Below are positions 35,138 through 45,944 of a DNA stretch of 64,000 bases, in pieces. Under the pieces are notes generated by a model. It was not told the DNA's origin and did not search any database. It was given only the letters and a program-made list of their open reading frames with translations. The position numbers were made by a program, and so were the translations under genes. Position 1 is the first letter of the stretch, and each line of letters opens with the position of its first letter. This stretch comes from Megaustenia siamemsis. Its lineage: Eukaryota > Mollusca > Gastropoda > Stylommatophora > Ariophantidae. Location of the stretch: positions 61,480,126-61,544,125 of the forward strand of contig JAVIAB010000092.1 of NCBI GenBank assembly GCA_032433765.1. The letters run 5' to 3'.

Positions 35138-35315
35138 TTCTGATTAAAAGACACAGCAGCCTACTAAAAGTAATCTTGGAAGAAAAAATACAAGGTGAAA
35201 GAGGCAGAGGCAAACCAAGACTAACATGTACGAGTTGCATCAAAAGATGGAGAAGTGAGTCTTTGACAAACTGCACTATCAAAGCAAGAGACAGAGCGGA
35301 ATGGCGCTAAAAATT
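35138..35315 (+). mobile_element. LINE-D 3' fragment, head-to-head with the previous copy
   Basis: Encodes IKRHSSLLKVILEEKIQGER, GRGKPRLTCTSCIKRW and IKARDRAEWR, then a stop. It joins the minus-strand fragment with no visible spacer. The two share 3' sequence, so 34440-34640 and 35138-35315 can pair as an inverted repeat. Confidence 0.87.
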
Positions 35316-35324
35316 ATAGAGGTG

Positions 35325-35450
35325 TACCGGTTCGATCCTGATTTGGACAATCTATTGTTCTTTGTTTGTTTGTTTCTTTTGGTGATTATTTGTGATTTTT
35401 TTTTAATCGGGTGATGTAAACATACCTCTTCCCCTGAAGTTATTCGTTGA
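35325..35450 (+). mobile_element. SINE2, 5'-truncated copy
   Basis: Begins around the B box (CGGTTCGATCCTGATTTGGA) and continues TTGTTCTTTG, a T-rich body, GTAAACATACCTCTTCCCCT and GAAGTTATTCG. It matches the copies at 35710 and 49740. Confidence 0.78.
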
Positions 35451-35709
35451 TCTATCCCCTCAAATGTTTCCTTCTATAAAAATATTCATTTATTATTATT
35501 TGTCTCCAGTCTTAAACCACTGGAAAGCACTATTCGTTTCATCATATAACTGTTTGCCTGCAACGCAAGTATTCAGCCCTAAGGCAGATACTTGTCTTAA
35601 TTGGAAAATACAGATACAAAATATATTCTCAAGTTGTTTTCGTAAACCTATGCAATAGTCTTTAGTTCACGTGCGTGAAAAACGTTGCCAGTATAGCTAC
35701 TTTTTTTTA

Positions 35710-35890
35710 GGTATGTGAGTTTACCGTGCGCTCTAGCGTTTGGTGCTCGTGGCACGGCGCTGTGCCGAAGAGTACGGGTTCGATCCTGCTTCGGACCATT
35801 TATTGTTCTTTGGTTTTTTTTATGTTATTTATTTGTTATTTTTTTTCCTAGTGTTGTAAACATACCTCTTCCCCTGAAGTTATTCGCTGA
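35710..35890 (+). mobile_element. SINE2, tRNA-derived
   Basis: The head GCTCTAGCGTTTGGTGCTCG suggests an A box, and GGGTTCGATCCTGC is a good B box. The T-rich body and the 3' end CATACCTCTTCCCCTGAAGT match the other two copies. The body is unrelated to SINE1. Confidence 0.8.
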
Positions 35891-36189
35891 TAGTTTAACA
35901 AGCTTGGTGAGAGGATACATCCCTCTTTACACTTCTTTTTAGATCAATAGGTGTAACGTTCTCTTTGTAGTAGTTTATTATTGCTTTTCGCCCCCAGTAT
36001 AAAATACATGTTAGTCGTATGTCTGTGTCATTTGGATGTATTCTTTTAGGTAGTCTTGTTTATGGTGTATTCTATCAAAAGCTTTGATGTAGTCTTTGAA
36101 ACAGGCATATATTGGTTTATTTACTTCTATGTACTTTTGGATTAATGTTCTTATGCTGAATCTGGTTTCCTTTTATATAACAATATTAT

Positions 36190-36457
36190 AATGTGTTATA
36201 TAAGACAAGACAAATGCGATTTATGGGCCATGTTAAAAGACACAACAGCCTACTAAAAGTAATCCTGGAGGGGAAAATACAAGGTAAAAGATGCAGATGC
36301 AGACTAAGACTAACATGGACGAGTAAGGTCAAAAGATGGACAAACCAGCCTATGACAACCTGCAACATCAAAGCAAGATACAGAGCAGAATGGCGCTCAA
36401 TGGTAGCCAACCTTCGTTGCGGAGATGGCACTCGATGATGATGATGATGATGATAAT
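36190..36457 (+). mobile_element. LINE-D 3' fragment with (GAT)n tail
   Basis: Encodes TRQMRFMGHVKRHNSLLKVI, LTWTSKVKRWTNQPMTTCN, IKARYRAEWRSMVANLRCGDG and a terminal TR, then (GAT)n at 36434-36455. The coding stretch is unusually clean, so this copy is probably young. It is extremely 5'-truncated. Confidence 0.9.
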
Positions 36458-36590
36458 ATGTAAAATATAATATTATATACGAATGCAGAAACGAATATTT
36501 AAAAAGATTTGACAAAACAGAAGTAATACCAATAGGAAGACAAAAGAAGGCACTAAACATAGCTATAGAACATCAAGTTACAAAACAAGT

Positions 36591-36849
36591 TAAAAAAAAA
36601 GTAAAGTGCCCTGTCACGCCAAGTTGCGTATAGGAAATATAGTGTTAGTGACCATAAATTTTTACATACTTTCGGCACATGAGTTTTGGGGTAATGTGGT
36701 CAATAATACGCCCGTGCCGCTTTACTTTCCCAGAAAAATTCCTGTGCCCATTAAGGCTGGGTGGACCTGGAAGCCGTCGATCAGGATCGAACCCAACCTC
36801 TTGTCCTTAGTAGTCCAGTGCACTAACCACTGAGCTATTGCGGCTCCAT
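36591..36849 (-). mobile_element. SINE1 nested in LINE-C
   Basis: Full-length minus-strand copy with A box TAGCTCAGTGG and B box GGTTCGATCCT. AAAACAAGT lies on both sides (36582-36590 and 36850-36858). Confidence 0.92.
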
Positions 36850-37257
36850 AAAACAAGTAACAAACATTAAATTCCTGGGAATAACATTCTCTGAAGATGG
36901 TAAAATCGCTAAAGAAATAGATATACGATGCAATAAGGTAAAGCAAATATTAGGACAGCTATCATCTATACCTCAACACAAATCCTATCACCACCAAAAA
37001 CACCTTATGCAGAGTATATCCATTCCATCATTGTACTAATGTCGAACATGATCACTTACGTCTAAGCAGAAAAGAAAGCTTGTCATCAGAGAGGTGCGAT
37101 GTTTGAGAAAAAGTACTTGGAGTCACCAGACAAGACAGAATCAGAATCCACATTATAAGAGAAAGAGTAGACATTGAGCCAATCCTAAGCTACATTCAGA
37201 AACAACCATAAACTGATTTGCCCATCTAGCAACACTGTCGTGTGGTTCCTAACCATA

Positions 37258-37593
37258 AAAAAGTAAAGTACCCCCCGTCACGCCAAGTGGCGTATAGGGA
37301 AATATGGTGTTAGTGACCCTATATTTTACAGACCTTCAGCACATGATTTTTGGGGTAATGTGGTCGGTATTACGCCCGTGCTGCTTTTACTTTCCCAGAA
37401 AAAATCCGGTACCCATTTAAGGCTGGGTGAACCCGGAGCCGTCGGTTGGGATCGAACCCTACCCCTTGTCCGTAGTAGTCCAGTTCACTAACCACTGAGC
37501 TATCGCGGCTCCTACTAATTTTTAGGGAATTAGTAAAACCCAGGTGTCCTCGCCAGGGTACGAACCCCGGCTGTTGCCGTGGTAAGCCAACCG
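37258..37593 (-). mobile_element. Heterodimeric SINE: SINE3 head fused to full SINE1
   Basis: On the minus strand the insert begins with SINE3 sequence (CGGTTGGCTTACCACGGC, then B box GGGTTCGTACCC, then ACTAATTCCCTAAAAATTAG, 37593-37513). It passes directly into a complete SINE1 (GGAGCCGCGATAGCTCAGTG to a GTACTTTAC T-run, 37512-37258). One exact 14-bp duplication, GGTTCCTAACCATA, flanks the whole (37244-37257 and 37594-37607), so the two parts appear to have moved as one unit. Confidence 0.9.
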
Positions 37594-37794
37594 GGTTCCT
37601 AACCATACAAAGCATATATTAAAATTGGAGAAAAGAGAAGAGCAAGAGGCTGACCCAGAGTAAGATGGACAGACAACATAAAGGGAACGCTAATACAACA
37701 TCAATTGACGATGAATTAAGCCACCAAAAGAGCGTTGTATTACCCTCGACACACGAACGAGTACAAGAGGAAGTGAAGTAGAGGAAGCTTTGCC

Positions 37795-38154
37795 CAAAAC
37801 GCACTAGCCCCCTCTCGGCTCCTCTGTGAAGCGATGAATGTGCTTTCAGCGCGTGAATTAAAAATAGAAATTACTCTCGCTATAAGGCAAAAAAACGAAT
37901 GCATAAACACTTTATGCAAACATATTTTACATATAAATTAGATGGCTTAATATAGCATGGTTATTTTTACAAACTGTTAGTATTAAGTGTGTGTTCTGTC
38001 AAAGCAATGTCCTTAATAATTTCAATAAAGCGTATGTGTTGATGAATCGAAGCTTAAAATATAACGTATGTCCTGTTTTGTCTAGCTTGTGATCTACGTG
38101 TGAGTCAGAATGTTTACTTCCTTGAAATGCGCCACAATTCTTTCCTTCGAGAAT
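37795..38154. other. No gene recognised
   Basis: AT-rich spacer between LINE-C and a TA microsatellite. No coding signal seen. Confidence 0.5.
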
Positions 38155-38176
38155 GTTATATATATATATATATATA

Positions 38177-38243
<67 letters not shown>

Positions 38244-38318
38244 CAATATATATATATATATATATATATATATCAATATATTTATATATATATATATATA
38301 TATAAATATATATATACA
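38155..38318. repeat. (TA)n microsatellite with CAA and TTTA interruptions
   Basis: Long TA runs broken by TATCAATATA and TATTTATA. The Tyr/Ile-repeat frames on both strands are artefacts. Confidence 0.97.
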
Positions 38319-38599
38319 TAAGCATAGGGATATCATGCCCTTGAGAGGAATGTAAAATATGAGTAACAAGTGAATCTTAATTTATAAGCATGATCCTTGC
38401 GCCCAAGTTTATGCGTAAAAAAGAGCAGGTAGGGATTTATATTCCTGTTTAAAAATAGTCTATGTTCTTATACCCAATCCAATAAAATATAAAACCTAAT
38501 TGACATAAAACAAACTTACCAGAATGTATTAAAAAAAACACACTTCAGCAGAAAGTTGTATTGTAACTCTAAAAACAAAATATGTTGCAATGTTTTGGA

Positions 38600-38815
38600 T
38601 AAATTACAAGTCTCTTTGGGAAAACCACTCCACAAGCTGTAACAGTTCTGACAACTTGTGTTCGATTCACGCTGGAAGCAGTTTGTGAATTGTATTCAAG
38701 GTTGAAAAAAAAAAAAAACATAAACCCCTGCTGTTGGCCCAATCGATGGCAGAAATGGGTACCAGGGTTCATACTCAGGGAAGGTAAGGAATGGCGCCTA
38801 GTCAGTGAGCTACAA
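38600..38815 (-). mobile_element. SINE4-like tRNA-derived repeat
   Basis: Minus strand from 38815: GTAGCTCACTGACTAGGCGCC (A box) and GAGTATGAACCCTGGTACCC (B box), followed by CCAACAGCAGGGGTTTATG and a T-run. An adjacent plus-strand GTGTTCGATTCACGCTGG near 38660 may be another damaged head. Single copy here, so the boundaries are uncertain. Confidence 0.5.
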
Positions 38816-38929
38816 TGTTTGAGGCGACACTAGATGGGAGTCACCTAACACTTATGGATAGGCGGCCTAGAACACATGGGTTGAAAACCCGCGTGCTAGG
38901 TCGCCGATTCCAAGTCTTGTACATTTCTT

Positions 38930-39330
38930 CTTCTTCTACCTTTCAGCTCCCAGTAGAGCATAGGTCTTCAACAAACACTTTCCAAGTCGTTCTGTTTTTT
39001 GCAATTCTTTTAAGATCATTCCATGTCTTCCCCATCATCTTCATCTCTGCTTCGATCTGTCTTCTCCAAGAATTCCTTGGTCTTCCTCTTTGTCTTTTCC
39101 CCTGGGGATTCCAAAAAAGGGCCTGTTGTGTAATACTCTCAGTTGGCTTCCGTAGTGTGTGTACTATCCATCGCCATCGTCTTCGCTGTATCTCTTTATC
39201 CACTGGTATTTGACCGGTACATTTCCATAATTCCACGTTAGTGACTTTGTCCTGCCATTTCCATCCCTTTATTCTGCGTAAGCATCCATTAATAAAAGAT
39301 GCTTCTACCTTTACCTTTAGTTAAATTACA
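38930..39330 (-). mobile_element. LINE-E 3' fragment, C-terminal coding region intact
   Basis: A minus-strand frame of 97 or more codons reads KGWKWQDKVTN, ELWKCTGQIPVDKEIQRRRW, RWIVHTLRKPTESITQQALF, WNPQGKRQRGRPRNSWRRQI and WNDLKRIAKNRTTWKVFVEDL, then a stop. This is the standard C-terminus of a common animal LINE ORF2. There is no frameshift over about 120 codons, so it is one of the least decayed LINE pieces here. RT and endonuclease are absent. Confidence 0.92.
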
Positions 39331-39604
39331 AATATGTTAAATAAATAAAAGTCAATTAGTTATTGGTAGCCACTATATGTTGTATGAGAACAGTGGATGG
39401 GCTGGTATTTATTTATTCTCTATTTTATTTTATCGCCGAGAGTTCTGATGATGTGTAGTAGATTGTGCATGCGATTATCCATTTCCAACTTCCAAGAATT
39501 CTTAAATGTGCGCAGAATGCACATAGGATCTCATATTTTTGCCTTATTCAAGAGGGCTTGGTATCTGATCTCGCTGCCCAGAAACCAAAGGAGGGTAAAT
39601 CCAA

Positions 39605-39735
39605 GACGAAATCACGGATTCGAATTTTTTTGTAAAAATCCCACCGCCTCTGCTGGAGTTCGAACCCGGTACTTTCTTGTCCAGAGACCGACGTCATGTC
39701 CCTAGACCACATTACTAGCCTCCAGCCGACCCCAT
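39605..39735 (-). mobile_element. tRNA-like repeat, possible SINE5
   Basis: The minus strand contains GAGGCTAGTAATGTGGTCTAGG and a strong B box, CCGGGTTCGAACTCCAGC, followed by a T-rich run. No second copy was found in the window and no cloverleaf could be drawn, so it is a SINE head or a tRNA relic. Confidence 0.42.
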
Positions 39736-39858
39736 TCCCTCTTTTGGCGTAGGTAATGAACAATTGTTAGATAAGATCATGGTTTACCACTTCATATTTG
39801 TTTTTCCGCGTGCGTCTTGATGTTACTCATATTTATTTTTCCATTATACTCTCAATAT

Positions 39859-40112
39859 AGCCGCGATAGCTCAGTGGTTAGTGAACTGAACTACAAAGGA
39901 CAAGGGGTAGGGTTCAATCCCAGCCGACGGCCTCCGAGTTCACCCAGCCTTAAATGGGTACCGGGTTTTTTTCTGGGAAAGAAAAGCAGTACGGACGTAA
40001 TACCGACCACATTACCCCAAAAATCATGTGCTGAAGGTCTGTAAAATATAGGGTCACTAACACCATATTTCCCTATACGCCACTTGGCGTGACGGGGGTA
40101 CTTTACTTTTTT
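39859..40112 (+). mobile_element. SINE1 with exact 12-bp target duplication
   Basis: Full copy: CCGCGATAGCTCAGTGGTTA, body GGGAAAGAAAAGCAG and ACGCCACTTGGCGTGACGGG, ending GTACTTTACTTTTTT. TACTCTCAATAT occurs exactly at 39847-39858 and 40113-40124. It inserted into LINE-F. Confidence 0.94.
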
Positions 40113-40340
40113 TACTCTCAATATTCTTCTGTAAAACCACTTTTCTGTGGCATTCATGATTCTTGCACTCCTGTATCCTCCCATTTCAGATTGACAGGCC
40201 ATAATACTTCTGATGACTTCCTTGTTACTGGCATCACCTATTGTTCCTTTGATACCAATAGCCGGGTCACGTTGCAGAACCCACTCGTAACCCGCTTTGG
40301 TGTTCTCCAACCGAGATTAAAGTCTTTTCACTCTTTTCTT
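40113..40340 (-). mobile_element. LINE-F fragment
   Basis: Minus strand: IKGTIGDASNKEVIRSIMAC, then MGGYRSARIMNATEKWFYRR and ILRV, where the SINE1 interrupts it. The EKWFYRRILR block corresponds to EMWFYRRMLRI in LINE-A but belongs to a different family. Beyond the SINE (39820-39858) only a few more residues can be followed. Confidence 0.65.
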
Positions 40341-40784
40341 TAATCTCTGGTCACATCTCCATTCATTTCATGCGTGCTCTCCCTTTTTCATCCCTGCATT
40401 ACCGTTAATACCCATCTTGCTCTTCTTCCTCCTTGCCATCCTATCCTCTCTTTCTTTTACTTTTCTTCTAATTTTCTTCGTACCCTATGAAACACTTCCT
40501 TTCATTTTTTTTCTATTTTTCCAATTGGTTTTCCATTGTCTGGTTCATTCGGTCTAATGAAATTCTACTTGCCTTATTGTCTATTAATCTTTTAACTAGA
40601 CTGTACGTAAATCGTAGTCACCGTCTTTTTCGCAATTTTTAGACCTGCGTCATTGTGAATCCTGACTTGGATTTTCGTGTTTAATGTGTATACTTTGTTT
40701 GATGTACTCGACACAGGCTTTTGCCGAAAAATTATAGTTTTTCTTGTCTTCATGTTATGTTCGCGTATTTGAATTCATTATTCT
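40341..40784. other. No gene recognised
   Basis: C/T-rich plus strand (40360-40520) grading to AT-rich. No motif seen. It may be older LINE sequence beyond recognition. Confidence 0.4.
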
Positions 40785-41450
40785 CTAGGTACCATTTGAT
40801 CGTCAAAATTCTCAAGACCTACAATTAAATATCACAGTTGAGGGAATACATCTGGAGACAGTCCAGAGCTACAACCACCTGGGACATACTATAACCAATG
40901 ATGGAAAATGTAAAATTGAAATAAACAAAAGAATAGGTATGGCAAAAAGTAATTTTAATGCCATGAAAAATATACTAACAACAAAACAAATATCAACAGG
41001 GCTGAAACTAAGAGTGGCAAAATGTTACATCTTCTCAATATTCCTGTATGGTGCAGAAACATGGACATTAGACAAGAAAACAGAACAGAAAATTGAAGCC
41101 TTTGAAATGTGGATTTATAGAAGAATAGTTAGAATTGGATGGAAAGAAAAGAAAACAATTGATCAAGTTTTAAAAAACTAAAAATAAAAAGAGAACTACT
41201 AAACACAATTAGAACAAGACAAATGCAATTTTGGGACATGTTAAAATACACAACAGCCTACTAAAGTAATATTGGAAGGGAAAATACAAGGTAAAAGAGG
41301 CAGAGGCAGACCAAGACTAACATGGACGAGTAACATCAAAAGATGGACAAGTCAATCTATGACAACCTGCACCATCAAAACAAGAAACAGAGTGGAATGG
41401 CGATCCATGGTAGCCAACCTTTGTTGCGGAGTCGGCACCCGATGATGATC
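40785..41450 (+). mobile_element. LINE-D fragment, longest copy
   Basis: Encodes TVQSYNHLGHTITNDGKCKI, EINKRIGMAKSNFNAMKNIL, YIFSIFLYGAETWTLDKKTE and FEMWIYRRIVRIGWKEKKT, a stop, then shifted GKRGRGRPRLTWTSNIKRW and VANLCCGVGTR with a GATGATGAT end. The 80-codon frame 40939-41181 is the cleanest part. It starts just after the RT palm. Confidence 0.92.
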
Positions 41451-41906
41451 ATTAATATTTGTCATTGACGTTGTCAAATTGATCATCATCTAACTTGTTT
41501 ATTTCTCTTGTTCCAATGTGTGTGCAGTGAAGTGTTACAGGCAGGAAGTGGGCGCTGTTTTATTGGCATCGCTAATCGTGTAGCTATTGTCTTTTCAGAT
41601 TTATAAAGGAGTTTTAATCCCGTTCATCTATAATTTCCCAGGTCATCATTTTATCTTGTGTTTCAATGTTAATATGCTGCTTGTGTTTCATTCAGATAAG
41701 ATGTTCAAATCACTTCATTTTTTATATTAAACATAATCGTGTGTTGTTGGTGTTCCCACAGTTTGATTATCAACTTTATATCACCTTGTTGTGCTTATTG
41801 TGTAACATTTATTATACTTGTATCTAATTTCGTATTTTATGCCGGTATCTTTCTTGAACCGTATGGAACTGGTAGCACAACGTGTAGAACTTAATCAAAA
41901 TTACTA
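41451..41906. other. No gene recognised
   Basis: AT-rich sequence without repeats or a coding signal. Confidence 0.5.
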
Positions 41907-42094
41907 TCATAAAGACCTTCAGCCCATGATTTTTGGGGTAATTTGGTCGGTATTACGCCCGTGCCGCTTTACTTTCCTAGAAAAATAAATGTTACCTTTT
42001 TAAGGCTGGTGAATCCGGAGCCGCCGACTAGGATCAAACACGACCTCTTGTCCTTTGTAATCCAGTTCACTAACCACTGAGCTATCGCGGCTCC
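41907..42094 (-). mobile_element. SINE1 lacking its 3' end
   Basis: Minus-strand head GGAGCCGCGATAGCTCAGTG, B box GTTTGATCCTAG (one change), and body to CATGGGCTGAAGGTCTTTA. The last ~60 bp, including the CGCCACTTGGCG hairpin, are missing. Confidence 0.88.
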
Positions 42095-42776
42095 CATAAT
42101 CACACAATAATTAAGTTAATTTTTAGAATGTTCTGCAAATTAAAAAAGTGCATCCCTGCAACTCTTCTCTGCCAAAATGTCTGTTGACGCCCATGGTGTT
42201 AATGCGCCTAGCGATAACAAAAACAAAAGGTGACGACATTTGCGATTGTTCACCCAAACTCTACATCCTCTTAACAACAAACTTTAGGCTGGAACATATC
42301 TGGCTCTGAACCCGCACACAAAAAAAATTTTTCCCAATCCATTCATCCCTAGCTGGCTACAAATCTCCGGCTTGCTGCGTTGACAGCACCAAGAATCATT
42401 ATCCTGTACAACTCTGCTAGATTTCCATCTGTACCTGCGTTCCGTGGAATGGTTATCCAGAATTCCCCCTTCATTTCCTGCTGCTCTTGCCGCATCCAAT
42501 TTAAGTTTAGGTTTAGTTTCCATTTATTTTTTGTCTTGTGCAGCTCACATTTCATGGCTCCATATTTCTTCTGGTTCTGATGCAAGGACTTATCTTGAGA
42601 TTCTTATTTTAACACTGATTTGAGATACTCTTTATGTATTACGCTTCTCATATCTGTTGTCTGATGAAAGTTACTTTGATAAATTCATTGCTGTGTGGTA
42701 ATAGTGTTGACGTTAGTGGTTACAAAACATATACATGCATAATCTTTTTACATCTTTATTTGTATATGTGTTTCAT
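42095..42776. other. No gene recognised
   Basis: A minus-strand frame of 78 codons (42585-42349; contains ITIPRNAGTDGNLAELYRIM) has a protein-like mix but no family I know. I leave it uncalled. Confidence 0.4.
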
Positions 42777-42850
42777 TTACCTACCTACCTACCTACCCAC
42801 CTACCTACCTACCTACATATCTACTAACCTACATACCTACCCACCCATCA
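42777..42850. repeat. (CCTA)n microsatellite
   Basis: Imperfect CTAC repeats with CCCACC and CATAC variants. The region after it (42850-42930) is CTAT/CTGT-rich. Confidence 0.95.
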
Positions 42851-42930
42851 ACCCACATATCTATCTATGTGTCTGTCTATTAGTTTGCCTACTAATCCTT
42901 CCGTTCTTAATTTATCTGTCTACCTACAAG

Positions 42931-43599
42931 CCTGCCAACGCTATCCATCTTTTTATTTACCATTGTGTCTATTAAATCTATTTACATGTTTCAATATGTT
43001 ATTTAAATATTAAACAATGTACCTGAATCTCATCGTTTGTTAGCTACTTTTTGTAATGACATAAATTAATCCATTCTAATTACAATGAATTAAAGGTATC
43101 TTTTTTTAATAATCATATTTATGCATCAATCTAACCTAATTGTTGCTCTTGTTCTCATAAAATAAATATAATAAAAGTCACTTGGTTAAATTCTTTGATA
43201 CATCAGGTTAAAAAATAAAAAGACAAGACAATAATCTCCCATTTCTCACATCAGGAACACGAACAATGAATTACCTTGCCAGATTGTGTCATTTACCCAC
43301 AAGTCAAAACTGTTATCTTTTTGGCCAAGGATTTTTCGCTGGGAATGATTCTGGCTGTCACGTTGCTTTAAAGCTCGGCTGTTGAGAAGTTGAGAATAGT
43401 TTGTGAGCCACGATCTGGCCAAGGTGTAACCACTAAGGCAGGTAGTATCCGTGTGAATTCTGTTGCTTCCTGGAGTGCATTTCTACGTCACTTTTGTCTT
43501 CTATAATCACTAGAAGCTTGTTTACAGTTTGTTTATTTATTTTATTGTTTTAATTTACCTCATTTTTTTTCTATTTTTCTCGCAAACTCTCTGTAACGT
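42931..43599. other. No gene recognised
   Basis: AT-rich, ordinary sequence. Confidence 0.5.
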
Positions 43600-43700
43600 T
43601 TACACACACACACACATACACACACAATCACACAATCACACACACACACACACACACGCACGCACACGCACACACACGCACGCACACACACACACACAAT
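43600..43700. repeat. (CA)n microsatellite
   Basis: CACACA runs with CACG and CAATCA interruptions. The Val/Cys repeat frame on the minus strand is an artefact. Confidence 0.97.
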
Positions 43701-44112
43701 AATTAAACGTTAATTCTTTCACGACATTCACTTTCTTTTCCCTTTCGCTGTTTACACTTTCACATTTACTTATATTTACTTCTGTTTTACTGTTTTTTTG
43801 GTCCCTACCTTTTTCTTTACTTATCATTCCTTCTTTTATTGCTTCTTTCTTTCTTTCTTTTTTCTTTGCCTGATTCACACATACCTCTACTGTCCCTTAT
43901 TTTTAATTAATTCTCTTACTTTCTCACGCCATTCTTTTCTTCCAGGAAATCTCTCATTAATCATCACTTTCAGCCTAAAATCTCATGAACTATTCCGCTC
44001 GTTGTGACGTATTAGAACTGTAAATGTATTGAACTTCTCAAAGGTTAGTCAGAGATTGGGAAAAGGGCGGCGGGAGGTTGGGGGGGGGGGGGTTTTGTGC
44101 AGGTAGTGATCC
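43701..44112. other. No gene recognised; poly-G tract
   Basis: T-rich sequence, then a G-rich patch with 13 consecutive G at about 44080-44092, directly before the 37-bp array. Confidence 0.5.
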
Positions 44113-44892
44113 TAATCGTTGTTAATCCGTTCACTACTTGGTGAATTGGTTGTCGCTGTTAATCCATTCCCGACTTTGTGAATTAGTTGTCGCTGTTAAT
44201 CCATTCCCTACTTAGTGAATCGGTTGTCGCTGTTAATCCATTCCCTACTTAGTGAATCGATTGTCGCTGTTAATCCATTCCCTACTTAGTGAATCGGTTG
44301 TCGCTGTTAATCCATTCCCTACTTAGTGAATCGGTTGTCGCTGTTATCCATTCCCTACTTAGTGAATCGGTTGTCGCTGTTAATCCATTCCCGACTTTGT
44401 GAATTAGTTGTCGCTGTTAATCTGTTCCCTACTTAGTGAATTGGTTGTCGCTGTTAATCCATTCCCTAATTAGTGAATTGGTTGTCGCTGTTAATCCATT
44501 CCCTACTTAGTGAATTGGTTATCGTTGTTAATCCGTACCCTAATTAGTGAATTGGTTCTCGCTGTTAATCTGTTCCCTACTCAGTGAATTGGTTGTCGCT
44601 GTTAATCCATTCCCTACTTAGTGAATTGGGTGTCGCTGTTAATCCGTTCCCTTATTAGTGAATTGGTTATCGCTGTTAATCCATTCTCTACTTAGTGAAT
44701 TGGTTGTCGCTGTTAATCCATTCCCTACTTAGTGAATTGGTTGTCGCTGTTAATCTATTCCCTACTTAGTAAATTGGTTGTCTCTGTTAATCCATTCTCT
44801 ACTTAGTGAATTGGTTGTCGCTGTTAATCCATTCCCTACTTAGTGAATTGGTTGTCGCTGTTAATCTATTCCCTACTTAGTAAATTGGTTAC
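44113..44892. repeat. 37-bp minisatellite, ~21 copies
   Basis: The unit reads GTTAATCCATTCCCTACTTA and then GTGAATTGGTTGTCGCT. Variants (GAATCGG on the left, GAATTGG on the right, CCGTACCC, CTATTCCC) cluster, and the last ~300 bp show a repeated block of about 111 bp. Confidence 0.97.
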
Positions 44893-45104
44893 CTATTTTA
44901 TTTTTGTGATATGGATCGAATGAAGAGCGCCTGACTGAAATTGAATCGACCTTGACATTATTGCCATGTCAGCTCGATAGCCGCTACACGTCCCGCTCTT
45001 CTAGATCAAAAGTAAAGGGGAAATAAGACGAAGAAGAAGACGAGAGAGAAAGAGTTTTTAAAAATAAGTAATACAAGACAAGAACAAAAAGAATAATATA
45101 AAAC

Positions 45105-45260
45105 CTCCTTACATCCCGCGATGTCATGAGAATATGGTGTTAAAGTCATTTTTTTTTTAAAACCTCGATACAGTTTTGCTGCAATGTTGTCAGCATCACC
45201 CAGTGCCGCATTGCTTTCACACAAAAAAAACATCCCGACACCCATTTCAGAAAATAAATA
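45105..45260 (-). mobile_element. Decayed SINE1-related 3' portion
   Basis: ATATGGTGTTAAAGTCAT, GCAATGTTGTCAGCATCACC, CAGTGCCGCATTGCTTTCAC and GACACCCATTTCAG follow the minus-strand SINE1 order at low identity. The tRNA head is missing. Confidence 0.6.
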
Positions 45261-45944
45261 GATCAAGCACATTATAAATATACCATAGTAAGAAGTACAA
45301 TAAATCAACATTCAAAAAAAAAAAAAAAAAAAACAGACCTGAGACAAAATTGGAAAACAGAGTAAAAAAAGATAAAACATGAGACGAGATCAGAGTATTG
45401 GATAAGCTATTATTTACTTTTGTATCTGATTGCTCGCCATCCATCATGACAGACTTTGTGCATATAAGCAACACAGACATCATATTTGGAAAAAAAAATA
45501 CTGACAGCCAATTTCATGCAAATTGTATGTTTATGTTTGTATATGATGAGACAACATAAAACCACATGTTATGAGCACAATGTTAATTATCAACGTTGTA
45601 ATAACATCATTATCATTGAATACTTATACAATTAACAAACATTTGGTTGTATCATCATTTGAGACATCAAAGAAATTTGTATTTTCATAAGAATTATTAA
45701 CACTACAATTTTATATGAACCAAAAAAATGTATATGTTAAATATTATGTTCAATTACAAACAAAATCGTGGAACATAAAATTTGATAAATTTATAGTAAA
45801 AATGTTCGATCATGATTTATTGAGATTTTTGTATATTGATTTTTTTTCTAGATAATTTCCTGAATTGTAGATATGATTATAATGTAGAGTTCTTCATTCA
45901 CTCTTATTAAGTAACATGCAAGTTCGCTGGGGTCATCATCGGTG
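45261..45944. other. No gene recognised
   Basis: AT-rich, with an A19 run near 45315-45333. Confidence 0.5.

Larger units (their letters stand above)
36466..37790 (+). mobile_element. LINE-C fragment split by two SINE insertions
   Basis: LINE coding pieces lie at 36466-36590 (YECRNEYLKRFDKTEVIPIG), 36850-37257 (NIKFLGITFSEDGKIAKEID, then IRCNKVKQILGQL) and 37594-37790 (a decayed PRVRWTDNIKGTLIQ region ending near PRHTNEYKR). The pieces read in one order once the two SINEs are skipped. Frameshifts are common in the second piece. The C-terminus resembles LINE-B in layout but is a different family. Confidence 0.8.

Noticed and set aside
34430..35315. Twin-priming 5' inversion of a single LINE
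   Set aside because: Both pieces contain the same 3' coding region, so they are two copies and not two parts of one.
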